From: Ursus arctos | Lineage: Eukaryota > Chordata > Mammalia > Carnivora > Ursidae | NCBI RefSeq assembly: GCF_023065955.2 | Contig: NW_026623050.1 | Coordinates: forward strand, 21,224,501-21,288,500 | Length of the DNA stretch: 64,000 nt | Reading direction: 5' to 3' | Shown: positions 13,901 to 28,900 of the stretch, piece by piece | Layout: every line of letters begins with the position of its first letter | Numbering within the stretch: position 1 is the stretch's first letter | Notes under the pieces: generated by a model | The model's input: the letters and a program-made list of their open reading frames with translations, nothing else | Databases searched by the model: none | What the model was told of the DNA's origin: nothing | Made by a program: the position numbers and the translations under genes

Positions 13901-16900
13901 AGCATCTATCCACAAAACAAAGTACAATTAACAGAATGCTTTCCCCTTAAATAGGCAACAAAGAAAGTTGATGTCTATCACCTCACTCTTACTCAACATA
14001 GTGGTAGCCAATGCTAAAAGTTTTAGCCAGTACAATAAAGTAAGAAAAGGAAATAAAACCAATACAGATGAAGAAATAAAACTGTCCCCATTCGCAGAAA
14101 ACATGACTAGCTATATACAGGAAAAAAAAAAAACCTCTTAAAGTTACTAAGTGAATACAGCAAGGTTGTGAGATACAAGATAAATATAAAACAGTTAATT
14201 CACTAATGAGTCCGTGGACACTGAAATTAAAATTTCATCATAAATGGAATGTGCTAACAAAGCATATATAGGATTTGTATGCTGAAAACTATAAACCAGT
14301 GAGGAAAATATTCAAAGATGATCTAAATAAGTGGGAATCCTACTATGGTCATGGACTGGTAGATTCAACATAGTGAACATGTCAATTCTCCCCAAATTGA
14401 TACTTAGACTTCATGTAATGCCTATCAAAATCCCAGAAGGCTATTTTTGTAGATAGAGATAAGATTATTCTAAAGTGTATATGGAAAGGATAAAGTAAAT
14501 CTGAAGAATGATTATATAGCTACAGTAACCAAAACTGTGTGGTATTGGTGGAGGGACAGATACATAGGTCAACAGAACAAAACCCATACAAATATACTCA
14601 ACCACGTTTTAATAAAGTTGCAAAAGCAATTAGATGTAGGATAGAAAATCTTTTCAACAAATGGTATGGGGCAACTGAACATCCAAAAGCAAAAACCTTA
14701 ACCCAAGTTTCATACCCTATATAAGATATTAACTGAAAATAGATCACAGATTCATATGTAAAAGTAATAAAGTTTTAGGAAAAAAAATTCTTCAGGATTT
14801 AGGCAGAAACTTCCTAGAATTGATGTCAAATTATCTATAAAAATTGAGATTGGTCAACTGGACCTCATAGTAACTGAAAAGATTTGTTTGGAGCAAGACC
14901 CTGCTACGAAGATGAAAAGACAAGCTACAGACTAAGAGAAAATCTCTGTAAACCTGCACACCTGACAAAGGACGAGCATCTAGAATACATAAAGAACTCT
15001 CAAACCTCTACAATCATCGAACAAACAACCCAACTAGAAAACTGGAAGTCCTCCTAACCTGAGGTCAGAATATATTATTCAACACTATGTCCTGGGGTTT
15101 TCTGACTACTTATTCAGTATACTCATCAGAAGGAATATTGAAATCTTCACCTATAATTATAGATTTGTCTCTTTCTCTTTTCAGTTTTATTTCAACCATT
15201 TTGAAGCTTTACAAAGGTTCATCCACCTTTAGGGCTGTTATATCCGCTAGATGAATTTACCCTATTAGCATCACGATTTCCATCCTAACTTGCTTTTGAT
15301 TAGTTTTTAGTATAGCCCTCTCCATCCTTTTGTACTTAAACTATATGTCTTCATATTCAAATTGTGTTTCTTACAGATAAGACAGCTGAATCACACCTTT
15401 TATGCTGTTTGTTAACTGCTGCCTAGGTCTAGCTTTTTTATCCAGCCTGAAAATTTTTCTTCTAATAGGGTTTTGTTTTGTTTTAAAGCTTTTATTTACT
15501 TATCTGACAGAGAGAGAGAGAGAGAGAGAGAGAAATAGCACGTGCACAAGCAGGGGGAGGGGCAGAGGGAGAGGTAGAAATAGGCTCTCCGATGAGCAGG
15601 GAGCCTGATGTGGGGCTCAATCCCAGGCCCTGGGATCATGACCTGAGCTAAAGGCAGACGCTTAACTGACTCAGCCACCCAGGCGCCCCCAATTTTAGCG
15701 TTTACACTATTTACACATAATGTAATTATCAATGTGGTTGGGTTTAGATCTACCATTTTTCTACTGCTTCATCTCAAAATGTATTCTTCTCTATGTTAAT
15801 CATTCTTTCCTTCCAAAACTTACTTTTAGTTTCATCTTATGTATTTCGGCTTGTTCTTCCTGGTATAATTCTTGTCTCACTTGTTCCAAATCTTCACGTT
15901 GCCGCAGCATTTCTTCCAATTTCTGAGTCAGCTATTAAATTTTTAAAGAAACACACAAACGTTAATAGGAAACAAATTCTGTAACAAGTATTTCAGAATT
16001 TCTCCAACGTTAAAGTGGTTATTTTAATACCGTGTTCTGAAGCTGTAGCCTTTTTTCCTCATTTTCTTGAACTTTTGCCATCCTATCTTCTTCTCTTTGT
16101 TGCTGCATGTTGGCGAATTCTATGATTTTTCTGTTTTCTTCTTCCATCTCTTCACGTTTCTTCTTTCTCCAGAGAGCCTGCTCTTTCTGAAACTCTTCTA
16201 TATACCTTCGAGTTACATTCATTTTTTCTAACTTTTGTTGTCTTTCCCTAAAAAGCAATAGTGAGTGCAGTTTTACAGTAAGAGAAATAATATTGAAAAA
16301 TGCGTCATTTCCTTCAGTTGATAATAATGTGGGCAAAAATAGTTTTTCTTTTTATTTATTTACTTATTTGAGAGAGAGAGCAAGCACGAGCAGGGGGAGG
16401 GACAGAGGGAGAAGGAGAATCTCAGGCAGACTCGCCACTGAGCATGGAGCCTGACGTGGGGCTCGATCTCACGACCCTGAGATCATGACCTGAGCTGAAA
16501 TCAAGAGTCGGATGCTTAACTGACAGAGCCACCCAGGCACCCCACAGCTTTTCTACTTAAGAGTTTATTCATTCATTAATACCACAAACATTTTGAATAT
16601 CCACTATGTGCCATGAAATATAATGATAGGTATGAATCTTCTAAGTAAAATACTACTTACACCTCTCCTCTAAGCTATTAATGAAGTTTTATGCATCTCA
16701 CTTCAAAAAGGCCAACAACCTGTCTGCATAAGCCCAGCAGCACTCTATACTTCAGCTGTCTCGCAAAGAAATGATCAGAATACAAGTCCTCTGACATGAT
16801 ATGGGCATACTTAAGAAAAACAAAGGTTTAATCATTCTGTTACTTAATAAACATTTGTTATCAGGTAATTATCATACTTACAAAGAAACAAGTTGATCTC

Positions 16901-19900
16901 AGTTTATATAACTGTAACATTTATTGAGGACTTACTATGTACTAGGCACTGTTCAGTTGCTTTACATCTTCAAAACAAACTTAAGATAAATCGCATCTCA
17001 ATGTTTAGGCATGTAAAGAAGCTGGGATAAACTTACAATTGATCTTCTTCATAGATTTTCCTAACAATTTCATCAATCATGAGTTTCTCTTTTAGTAACT
17101 GCTCATACGCTTCCTGCTTTTTCTTTTCTTGTTCTTCAAGTTGTTTCTCTAAGTCGAGATAATACTGTGCTTTTACTTTATTCCGTTTGTCCTCCGCAGC
17201 ATTCTCTTCCTTTACTGCTCTTTCGTGTTCTTCCATCATGGTTTTAGCTATTTCAGCATCACGTTTCTGTTTTTAAAACAAGATTCATCTTTCCGTTTTC
17301 AAATGCGTGCACAGTATGATAGAATATTTCAAAACAGATGTAATGAAATATTATAAAGCCTATTGCATAAAATATTTCCATCTGTTGAGATAAAAAGCTA
17401 AAGAAAGTTACTGTCACCTGAAGGGTTTGAGTGAGGAGTCAAACCCTAAAGAGGCTTTCCCATTCCTTCAAGTAGGTCTCAAGGAAATACAGGATAAGGA
17501 TAACTGATAACTCCACATTTGAAAACCGGCAAATAGAAGTACTTGACTCGTGCTATGTTTAAAAAGCAGCAGTCCTCTTTTTCTTTTATTTAAAAGTGGA
17601 TATAGGCAATTTTTAGCTCCATTGTGCGTCAGCTGCCATTTACAACAAGGATCGTACTCTTTTTCAGACAGATCTACCATTAAACAGCTCTGAGCAGCTC
17701 TCATGTTTCTTCCAGCCTAAACCTAATTTCTTGCCACTGGCCTTTGAAGTCTCTCATTTCTCATTTATTAAATGCCCTTTATAATCATTTAACTTAAAAG
17801 AGTCATATACACCACTGTGTCTGTTTTCTGTAGCTTTTTTAAGATTTTATTTATTCATTGGACAGAGAGAGAGACAGCCAGTGAGAGAGGGAACACAAGC
17901 AGGGGGAGTGGGAGAGGAAGAAGCAGGCTCATAGCGGAAGAGCCTGATGTGGGGCTCGATCCTGAAACACCAGGATCACGCCCTGAGCCGAAATCAGAGG
18001 CTTAACGACTGAGCCACCCAGGCGGCCCTGTTTTCTGTAGCTTTTAACTCACTCATTCAAGACCATTCTGAGTTAGAGACAATCTTGCTTCTTAACTACG
18101 TTAAACCCCTTATTTGTTTTGAGCATTTTGAAATCATTAACCAAGTAAGTTATAAATTAAATATGCTGAGGCAATTTTTATTACCTTTTACCATTATGAT
18201 CATAATCCAATGCTAGAATAGGTTAATAGCATCAAACAGACAAGGAGAAACAGATTAAAATATGAATGCTGAGTGCCATTCCTGATCTAATTGACGCCTT
18301 TAACCATATACGCGATTAACAGGACTTGACCAAAACTCCTTCTCTGCTTCTATTTTCTTATCATATGCTATACCAGGTTCTTTAAAAAAATGAGAAATGA
18401 TAAAAACACTTATGTACACATTGCCATACGCTTATAGAGATACAATATTCTCATTCACAGATACGGCTAAAGCTCAGAAAGACAGAGCCCAAACTAGCAC
18501 CTAAATGTCTCAACACCTAGTCAAGTTCTAAGACTATTTGAGTTTAAGTTTTGTGGACCAATTTTATTTAGAAAATAGTGTCAATTCTTTAAGGAGTCAG
18601 ATTAAAATGTACAATTGCTTTGAGAAACCTCAAATATTAGGATAAAACTGCCAGCTGCTAGCCAAAGAGCACATTGTTTACGTTCTACTTTATTTTTGCG
18701 AGCTTAGAAAAGAACTACATGTCCTAGGAAATGAAGTCTCCTCATGCTTTTCTACAACCTACCAAACCAAAGGCCATCCCAGTCAGTAGCATGCTGTGTA
18801 ACGCTCCAGACTTTTCCTATTCTAACACACATGCACCCACACATCGCTATGGCCAGCATCTCCTCGTATGAGATGTCTATATCACACTGCGCTGGTTAAA
18901 TATTTGATATTATTCCTCTAATTGTATGTGTGCGTCAATATGTGTGTGTTGATATCACACATCGGTTGATAAAATGCACATACAGGTTTAAAAAAAAGTT
19001 GGTCTGTGATACATATTACTCTCTAACTTACAGCTTGCTTTTTTCTTTTTAACCTATACTATATTCAGACCAACTTTGAAAGCCAGAACATTTCCCTCTA
19101 CCTCTTCTCTTTAATAGCTACATAACGTCTTTGAAAGGGATCTAGGAGAGAGGAAACTCTACCACCAAAATGCTCTACACAATAATACAAAAACAAGATA
19201 AAGGAACTTACAAGACCATGTAAGGTTGCAGTCAGAACTTTTCATCTACATCTAGCCCTTCCGTGGGACCATGAGCACTCAAGTGATGGTGTGCACCTGC
19301 TTTTAAGTGTTAACTCAATAAACCCTATTCTACATTTACTGTATAACACTACTGTTGAGTGTGTCTGAAACTCCTCTGCCCAAGAATAACTCTTTCCCTG
19401 AACTTGGCAGTATGTCAGGAGTTAGAAAAGGGGACAAAAATAGAAACAGGGGAAGAAGACATAGCTACTTACAAAACAGGCAAGTTTTCTGCCTAAAATT
19501 ATAAAACACTGTAATTTTTGAAACATTTAACAAATACAAAATATAATAACCTTCTAAAATATATTGATCACACTAACAACTTGTACTGTATTGGTTTGTC
19601 AAATACTCAGTAAGAGACCACAAGGAATGCTCGGACTTACTGAATATAGCTATTCATTCTAAACAGCAACCTCATTCTTTGTGTCTCTGAAAGGCTCTAA
19701 CATTAAATTAAACAAGGCTCACTATTAAATAATCTATGAGTTCCTGTACCTTAAGGATCTGAAAAGTATAAAAGTATTTAGGAAAACTAGCAGTGTAAAT
19801 TCTTTATAGTATGTAGCAATTTTCACAAAATTGGTCTATTTTTGGTTTCCTAAATTTAGCTAAAAACATAGAAAACATAATGACCAGAAACATGATTACC

Positions 19901-22900
19901 ATTTGCTCGTATTTAATGGCATCCTTCTCTGCAATCTGAGCTGCCCTTTCTTTATTCATGTAAGCTGCTTTTAATTTCTTCTCCAATTCTCTGAGCTCAA
20001 TACTGTTTAAAAAAAAAAAGAAATTTAAAATTGAGGACCATATTTCTCTTAATATTTTAAAAGTCTATATTCTAAATTTAAAAACTTTTTTCTAAATTTG
20101 TAAAAGCTATTATTAAATACCTTGAAAACAATATCCTTTCCTCCCTTCACCCAAAGAAAAATCAGAATGCGTATGAAATGAGGCATTTTATAATTAATTT
20201 TCCAGACAAATCAACACTTTTATTTCCAATAATCATCACTAACAATCTTTTTGCCAGAGTGTGACACAGAGAAGATGCTTTATCAATATTGGTTAAAACT
20301 TCTGTCCAGCTACTAATGCTATCGAGCTGAAAGAACTATAGTGGAGTGGTTTAAAGCAAGTTACTTAAATTTTGTACCTCGGTTTTGTGTAGCTATGTAA
20401 TTCCATAGTTAATGTATATAAAAAGCTTAGAAAAGTACATGTTACACAGTAAACACCATGAATGGTAACTATTTTTTGATGATGATGATGAAGAGGAATG
20501 ACCCTATGGGCAAGTTTGCTTCATTTCTCTGGACTTGTTTACTTATCTGTTAAAAATGAGGATTGCCCCCAGATAATCTCTAAACTGCTTTTGAATCTAT
20601 CCCTTCCCTAGCTATAGTGGAGAACAATATGCCATATACACCTTTCCATTTTAATGTGCCGTCATAATTCCGAATATGAGAATTCTGAGTTGGAAGGGTC
20701 CTTAGATGTTAATTAGATGCACATCTTAATTCTTTTTTAAAAGATTTATTATTTATTTTAGACAGAGAGAGTGGGGGTGGGGGAAGCAGAGGGAGAGAGA
20801 GTCTGAAGCAGACTGTGCACTGGGCCTAGAGCCCACAGGGCTTGATCTCACAACTCTGAGATCAAGGCCTGAGCTGAAACCTAGAGTCAGATGCTTGACC
20901 AACTGTACCACCCGGGTGCCCTGAGCACATCTTCATTCTCACTAGAACAGATGCACTCACCTAATTATCAACAAGCTACAAGTACCCTATACCTCCAAAG
21001 AGACAGTCATCGTGGGTAAGAGGAGAGCTATTCTTGGTGTTGTGATGTATCCTTCTTGCCCTTACTATTGTAGGTGTAAATGTTTATGACACAAGATTGC
21101 TTTCTTTCATAAAAATAATATAAATGAGGATTAAGTTTCTAGGTAGTCTACATATTTTATTCTAACAGCCTGCAATATATTTACAAGGGTTTTTGTTGGA
21201 GTTAGGTATTAGTATTTGTAAACCAACGTATGAAGCCAATCACAATTTACGGTATTACCTCTCCAAAACACAGTGCACCAAATTCCAAATAACTAACATG
21301 CAAATAAATGACTTTCATTTGAAGGACAAGTACACACATTTCTACTGGATATATACCTAGGAGTGAAATTTCTGAGTCGCAGGGTAGGCTGTGTTCAAAT
21401 GTAGTAGAAAATGCCAGCTTTCCAATGCTTTGCACATCTTTACATTCATAGTGCTTAAGCACTCCCACTGCCACACATCCCAGCAACACTTTTTAGTCTT
21501 GTCATTCTTTTTCAGTTTAACCACTCTTATGGGTGTGTAATAATCACTGGGGTTTTGTTTCCCTATTATTAAAATGAAATAGACCTTTTCATATGTTTGA
21601 GTCATTTCTACATCTTCTGTGAAGTTTTCAATATTTTTTGCCCATTTTTAGACTAAATTGTCTACGTCTTATTGTTGCATAAAGTTCTTTATATATTCTC
21701 AAGTCTTTTGCTTATATGCATTGCAATATTTTATTATAGTCTGTACTTACTCTCACTGTGGTTTCTTTAGGTGAAGAGAAGTATTCTAAGTCACCAATCT
21801 TTTTCTTCATTGTCAATGACTTCTGTGTCATGTTTTAAGAAATGTTGCCTACTGCACAGACATAAAGGTATTTTCTTATATTAGTCTCTCAAAACGTTGT
21901 TTCACCATTGACTTTTAGACTACAATCATTCAAGAACTGATTTCTGTATGTAGTGTGAAGTGAAAATCAAGTTCGTTTTTGTACATATGGCTACTGAATT
22001 GATCCAGTGCCATTTTATAAAACTGTGCATTTCTGAATGCTCTGCAGTACCAGAGCAGTGACAGTGCTCTGCAGTGTCATAAAGTTGAAGTGTGCATCTA
22101 TGCATGGATCTGTTTTTGAATACATCCCATTCTTCCTCAAACTGGGGTTCCATAAGGGAATTAAGCCCCACAGAAGACTATATTTCAATTTTCTCATAGA
22201 CAGTATATAGTTGGTATTGTTTAGAACGATAAGAGGTTAGTTAATTCATTACAGGTGACAGATGCCTTAGGCCATTAGGGTTTAAATGTTCTGGGTGAGA
22301 AGATCTGCTCCATTCTATTCCATTGATCCGTTTGTTTATTCTGTGCTAAAACCACACTATCGTAATTATTGTAGCTTTATAATAATTCTTCATATCCTAG
22401 AGAATAAGTGTCCAGTTTTGGTCTTCTTAGCCATTCTTGGTACTTTGCATTTCCGTATACATTTTAGAATAAACTTGTCAAGTGTCACAATTAAACTGGT
22501 TGAGATTCTGATTAGGATGATACTGAATTTAAAAATCAATCTGGAGAGTATTGACATGTTCACAATACTGAGTCTTCAATAAACAAGGTATATCCTTCCA
22601 ATTACTTAGGTTTTTAAAAACTATACTGATAATGGTTTATTTTCGTTTTCTTTCAGTGTTGAGGTTTTATACCTCTTTCATTAGGAATTTTTTATGCTCT
22701 TGCACAAATTATTTTGAAAATTTCATTCTCTAGTTGTTGATTTACAGAAATACAATTAATGTATATTGACGTCACATCCAACAACACTGCTGAACTTACA
22801 ATTTATACATAGATTCTTCTGGATTTTTTACATACACAATCATATCATCTGGGAATAAAGTTTTATTTCTCTACTGCCAATCCTAACACCTCTCATTTAC

Positions 22901-25900
22901 TTTTCTTGCATTATTGCACTGGCTAGTTATGTCCAGTACAAAGATAAGTAGAAGATACTATAGCAAGCATCCCTGTCTTAATAGACGTAAAGTGTTTCAT
23001 GTTTACCATTAAGTATGATGTTACTGTAAACTCCATTTTATTCCTAATTTCCTAATTCTTCTTTAAATCTTAGAATGATGTTGATTTATATCAATTGGCT
23101 TTTTCTGCTCATATGGTTTTTCTATTATATTCTCTTAACGGGATGAATTACATTTATTGATTTTCTAGTTAAACCAACTTTGTATTCCTAGGATCAGTTA
23201 AATTTAGTCAGATGGAATATCTTTCTCACATGCCATTGGATTTGATACTAATTTCAGATTACAGTAGCTAAATTCAAGAGAAAAATTACTCTATAATTTT
23301 TTATCCTATTCGGGTACTGATCTGATTAAAATCAATTGGGAAGTGTTCCCTCTTTTGCCATTCTGCAAACCTACATGAGACTAGTGTTATCATTTGAGTG
23401 TTTGGTAAAATTCACCAATCACCAAGCCATGTAGGTTTCTTTGTGAACAAGGTTAATTATAGATGTAATATCTCTAAAATTTATAGAAACATTTAGGTTT
23501 CTGTTACAACTTATGCCAGTCAGTTTGGTAAAATGTTCTATTTACAAATTTATCTAAATTTCCAAATTTATTTGTATCAAAAAGATCACAATATCCTATG
23601 ATCTAGCAAATATTTGCATAAATCTACAGTGATAACCTATCATCCATTCCTAAAATTGGTTATTCAGGAAAAAGATGGCAGAGGACTAGGGAACATTTCT
23701 TCAGCTGGTCCCCTGAATCGAGCTGGATATCTGCCAGACCATCCTGAACACCCACGAAATCAGCCCCAGACGAAGATACATCTGGATCTCTACAAACGAA
23801 CATCTCCAACGCTGAGTATTGAGGTACAAAGCAGGAAGCCAAGAAACCGCGCAAAGATATCGGAGGATAAACGGAAGGGGGAGGGAGCCGCCACACTCGG
23901 GCGCCAGGAAGCAGTAGCCACTTGCACTGGGGAACGGGCCAGATTCCTGGACCGGCAGCCACCAAGAAATGAGACTGAGACGGGGAGCTCGGGAGCACGT
24001 GTGCGACCAGACTGAAAACCAGCGCTCCCGAGCACGCACGGGAACCGGGGGCAGCTAGCAGTGTTAGAAGCACAAAGGACAGAGATGTGCCAGCCCTGCA
24101 AGCGAGGGCTGGGAGAACGGCTGTGGGGCGCACAGCCCGGGACGCTGCAGGGTTTTTAGCAGCACTGACAGAAACAGAATTAAAGTGGCCAGGAGAGCTC
24201 ATGGAGAGCGGACTGCGATCTCTGTTCTGAGACAGAGGCGAGGATATGGCCACTGCTGCTCTGACTCTCAGAAGAATCACAGAAAACCGCCAGGGAAAAC
24301 CGCCAGAGAACAAAAGCCTGGAAATACGGGTTCACATTGTGCCCATCCCCACCCCCTCTTACGGGGGGGCAGGGCAACTCTACCCAAACAGGGTTGCCTG
24401 AGTATCGGCGTGGCAGGCCCCTGCCCCCAGAAGGCAGGCTGAAAAATCAAGAAGCCCACATCCCTAAGGTTCCTATAAAACAAGTGCACATTGCCTGGGT
24501 CCTGTCTAATAATTTGGACTCTGTGCAACCCGCAACCACTCATCAGAATGACAAGGAGGAGGACTGCCCCCCAACAAAGAAAAGATACAGACTGTGGCCT
24601 CTGCCACAGAACTAATGGATTGAACTCCATTTCTGACAATTTGGTTATGAGTAACAATGGTCAAGATGATGTGTAGGCCTGAAAAAAATATTGACGAAAA
24701 TATTAACAAGAACATAGAATCTCTAAGGGCAGAAATGAGAGCAAATCTGGCAGAAATTAAAAATCTATGAGTCAAATGCAGTCTAAACTAGACACTCTGA
24801 CGGCCAGGGTAAATGAGGCAGAAGAACGAATTAGTAAATTGGAAGATGGGATGGCAGAAGAGAAAGTAAAAACGGAAACTTGGCTCAAAAAAATCCAATC
24901 TCAAGAACGTAGATTACGAGAGATTACTGACTCAATGAAACATTCCAATGTCAGAATCATCAGCATCCCTGCAGGGGTGGAGAAAGAGGTCTAGAAGAGA
25001 TATGTGAACAAATTGTAGCTAAGAACTTCCCTAATCTGGCCAAGGAAACAAGCATTCATGTCCAGGAGGCAGAGAGGACCCCTCCCAAGGTCAATGAGAA
25101 CAGACCAAAACCACGTCACATAATACTGCAATTCACAAATATTAGATCCAAGGGTACAATCTTGAAAGCAGCCAGGGGTAAGAGAATCCTCACATGCAGA
25201 GGGAGGAACATCAGAATAATGTCAGACCTGTCTACAGAAACCTGGCAAGCCAGGAAAGGTTGGCAAGACATATTCAGAGCTCTAACTGAGAAGAACATGC
25301 AGCCAAAGATCCTTTATCCAGCAAGGCTCTCATTCAGAATGGATGGAGAGACAAGGACCTTCCAAGACCGGCAGAAACTGAAAGAATATGTGACCACCAA
25401 GCCAGCCCTACAAGAAATATTAAGGGGGGGGGGGTTCTATAAAAGTAAAAAGACGCCATGAGTGATACAGAATAGAAATTTACAATCTATAGAAACAAAG
25501 ACTTCACAGGCAACATGACATCATTAAAATCATCTCTCTCTATAATCCCTCTCAATGTAAATGGCCTAAATGCTCCCATAAAACGCCACAGGGTTGGAGA
25601 TTGGAAAAAAAGACATGACCCATCCATATGCTGTCTACAAGACAGTCATCTTGAACCTAAAGATACATCCAGACTGAAAGTGAAGGGATGGAGAACGATT
25701 TTTCATGCCAATGGACCTCAAAAGAAAGCTGGGGTAGCAATTCTCATATCAGACAGATTAGATTTTAAACTAAAGACTGTAGTTAGAGATACAGAAAGAC
25801 ACTATATTATTCTTAAAGGATGTATCCAACAAGTGGATACGACAATTATAAATATCTATGCCCCCCAACAGGGAGCAGCTAGATACACAAGCCAACTCTT

Positions 25901-28900
25901 AACCAGAATAAAGAGACATATAGATAATAATTCATTAATAGTAGGGAACCTCAATACTCCACTCTAAGCAATAGACAGATCACCTAAGCAGAAAATCAAC
26001 AGAGAAACAAGAGCTTTGAATGACATACTGGACCAGATGGACCTCATAGATATATACAGAACACTACCTCCCAGAACAACAGAATACTCATTCTTTTTGA
26101 ATGCACATGGAACGTTCTCCAGAATAGACCATATACTGGGTCACAAAACAGTTCTCGACCGATACCAAAAGACTGAGATTATTCCCTGCATATTCTCAGA
26201 CCACAATGCTTTGAAATTGGAACTCAATCACAAGGGAAAATTTGGAAGAAACTCAAACACTTGGAAACTAAGAACCATCCAGCTCAAGAATGATTGGGTA
26301 AACCAGGGAATTAAAGATGAGATTAAGCAATTTTCGGAGACCAATGAGAATGAAAACACATCGGTCCAAAACCTATGGGACACTGCAAAGGCAGTCCGAA
26401 GGGGAAAATACATAGCCATCCAAGCCTCACTCGAAAGAATAGAAAAATCTAAAATGTAGTTTGTATATTCTCACCTCAAGAAGCTAGAGCTGGAACAGAA
26501 GAACAGGCCTAACCCACGCATGAGAAGGCAGTTGATCAAGATTAGAGCAGAAGTCAATGAATTAGAAACCAGAGAACAGCAGAGCAGATCAACAAAACTA
26601 GAATCTGGTTCTTTGAAAGAATAAATAAGATCGATAAACCATTGGCCAGGCTTATTCAAAAGAATAGAGAAAGGAACCAAATTAATAAAATTATAAATGA
26701 GAGGGGAGAGATCACCACCAACACCAAAGAAATAGGAAGAATCATTAGAAACTTTTATCAACAACTTTATGCCAATAAATTAAACAACCTGGAAGAGATG
26801 GATGCCTTCCTGGGTACCTATAAACTACCAAGACTGCAACAGGAGGAATTGATTAAACAGACTGATTATGAAGAGATTGAAGCAGTGATCAAAAACCTCC
26901 CAAAAAATAAGACTCCAGGGCCTGATGGATTCACCAGGGAATTCTACCAAACATTCAAAGAAGAAATAATACCTATTCTCCTGAAGCTGTTTCAAAAAAT
27001 AGAAACAGAAGGAAAACTACCAAACTCATTCTATGAGGCCAGTATTACCTTGATCCCCAAACCAGGCAAAGACCCCATCAAAAAGGAGAATTACAGACCG
27101 ATATCCCTGATGAATATGGATGCCAAAATTCTCAACAAGATCCTGGCTTATAGGATCCAACAGTACATTAAAAGGATTATCCATCATGACCAAGTGGGAT
27201 TCATCCCTGGGATGCAAGTGTGGTTCAACATTCGCAAATCGATCAGGGTGATAGATCACATCAACAAGAAAGGAGTTGAGAACCATATAAGCCTCTCAAT
27301 TGATGCAGAAAAAGCATATGACAAAATACAGCATCCTTTCCTGATTAAAACCCTTCAGAGTGTAGGGATAGAGAGTACATTCCTCAATCTCATAAAAACC
27401 ATCTATGAAAAGCCTACAGCAAATATCATTCTCAATGGGGAAAAGCTGAAAGCCTTTCCTTTAAGATCAGGAACACGACAAGGATCCCCACTTTCGCCAT
27501 TATTATTCAACATAGTACTAGAAGGCCTTGCAACAGCAATCAGACAACAAAAAGGGATAAAAGGTATTCAAAATCGGCAAAGAAGAAGTCAAACTCTCTC
27601 TCTTCGCAGATGACATGATACTCTATATGGAAAACTCAAAAACTCCACCCCCAAATTACTAAAACTTACACAGCAATTCAGTAATGTGGCGGGATACAAA
27701 ATCAATGCTCAGAAATCAGCTGCATTTCTATACATGAACAATGAGATTGAAGAAAGAGAAATTAGGGAATCCATTCCATTTACAATAGCACCAAAAATCA
27801 TATGCTATCTCGGAATTAACTTAACCAGAGACGTAAAGGATTTATATTCTAGAAACTACAGATCGCTCTTGATAGACATTGAAGAAGACACAAAGAGATG
27901 GAAAAACATTCCATGCTCATGGATTGGAAGAATAAACATAGTTAAAATGTCTATGCACAGAGCAATCTACACTTTCAATGCTATCCCGATCAAAATACAA
28001 ATGACATTTTTCAAAGAGCAGGTACAAACAGCCCTTAAATTTGTGTGGAACAGAAAAGGCCCCGAATCGCCAAGGAATTGTTGAAAAGGAAAAACAAAGC
28101 TGAGGGCATCACGTTGCCTGATTTCAAGCTGTACTACAAAGCTGTGATCACAAAGACAGCATGGTACTGGCACAAAAACAGACACATAGACCAGTGGAAC
28201 AGAATAGAGAGCCCAGAAATGGACCCTCGGCCCTATGGGCAACTAATCTTTGACAAAGCAGGAACAAACATCCGGTGGAAAAAAGACAGTCTCTTCAATA
28301 AATGGTGCTGGGAAAATTGGACAGCTACATGCAAAAAAATGAAACTTGACCACTCTCTCACACCATACACAAAGATAAACTCCAAATGGATGAAAGACCT
28401 CAATGTGAGACAGGAATCCATCAAAATCAGAGAGGAGAACATAGGCTGCAACCTCTTTGACGTCGGCCACAGCAACTTTTTTCATGACACATCTCCAAAG
28501 GCAAGAGAAACAAAAGAAAAAATGAACTTGGGGGACTTCACCAAGATAAAAAGCTTCTGCACAGCCAAGGAAACAGTCAAAAAAACTAAGAGGCAGCCCA
28601 CGGAATGGGAGAAGATATTTGCAAATGACACTACAGATAAAAGACTGGTATCCAAGATCTACAAAGAACTTCTCAAACTCAATACACAAGAAATAATCAA
28701 ATCAAAAGATGGGCAGAAGATATGAACAGACACTTTTCCAATGAAGACATACAAATGGCTAATAGACACATGAAAAAATGTTCAAAATCATTAGCCATCA
28801 GGGAAATTCAAATCAAAACCACACTGAGATACCACCTTACGCCAGTTAGAATGGCAAAAATTGACAAGGCAGGAAACAACAATTGTTGGAGAGGATGTGG

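Noticed and set aside
15402..15756. ORFs with ER/SL dipeptide runs
   Set aside because: Come from the (GA)n tract of a Can-SINE.
26642..27613. 323-codon ORF as a host gene
   Set aside because: It is the reverse-transcriptase part of the broken L1 ORF2.
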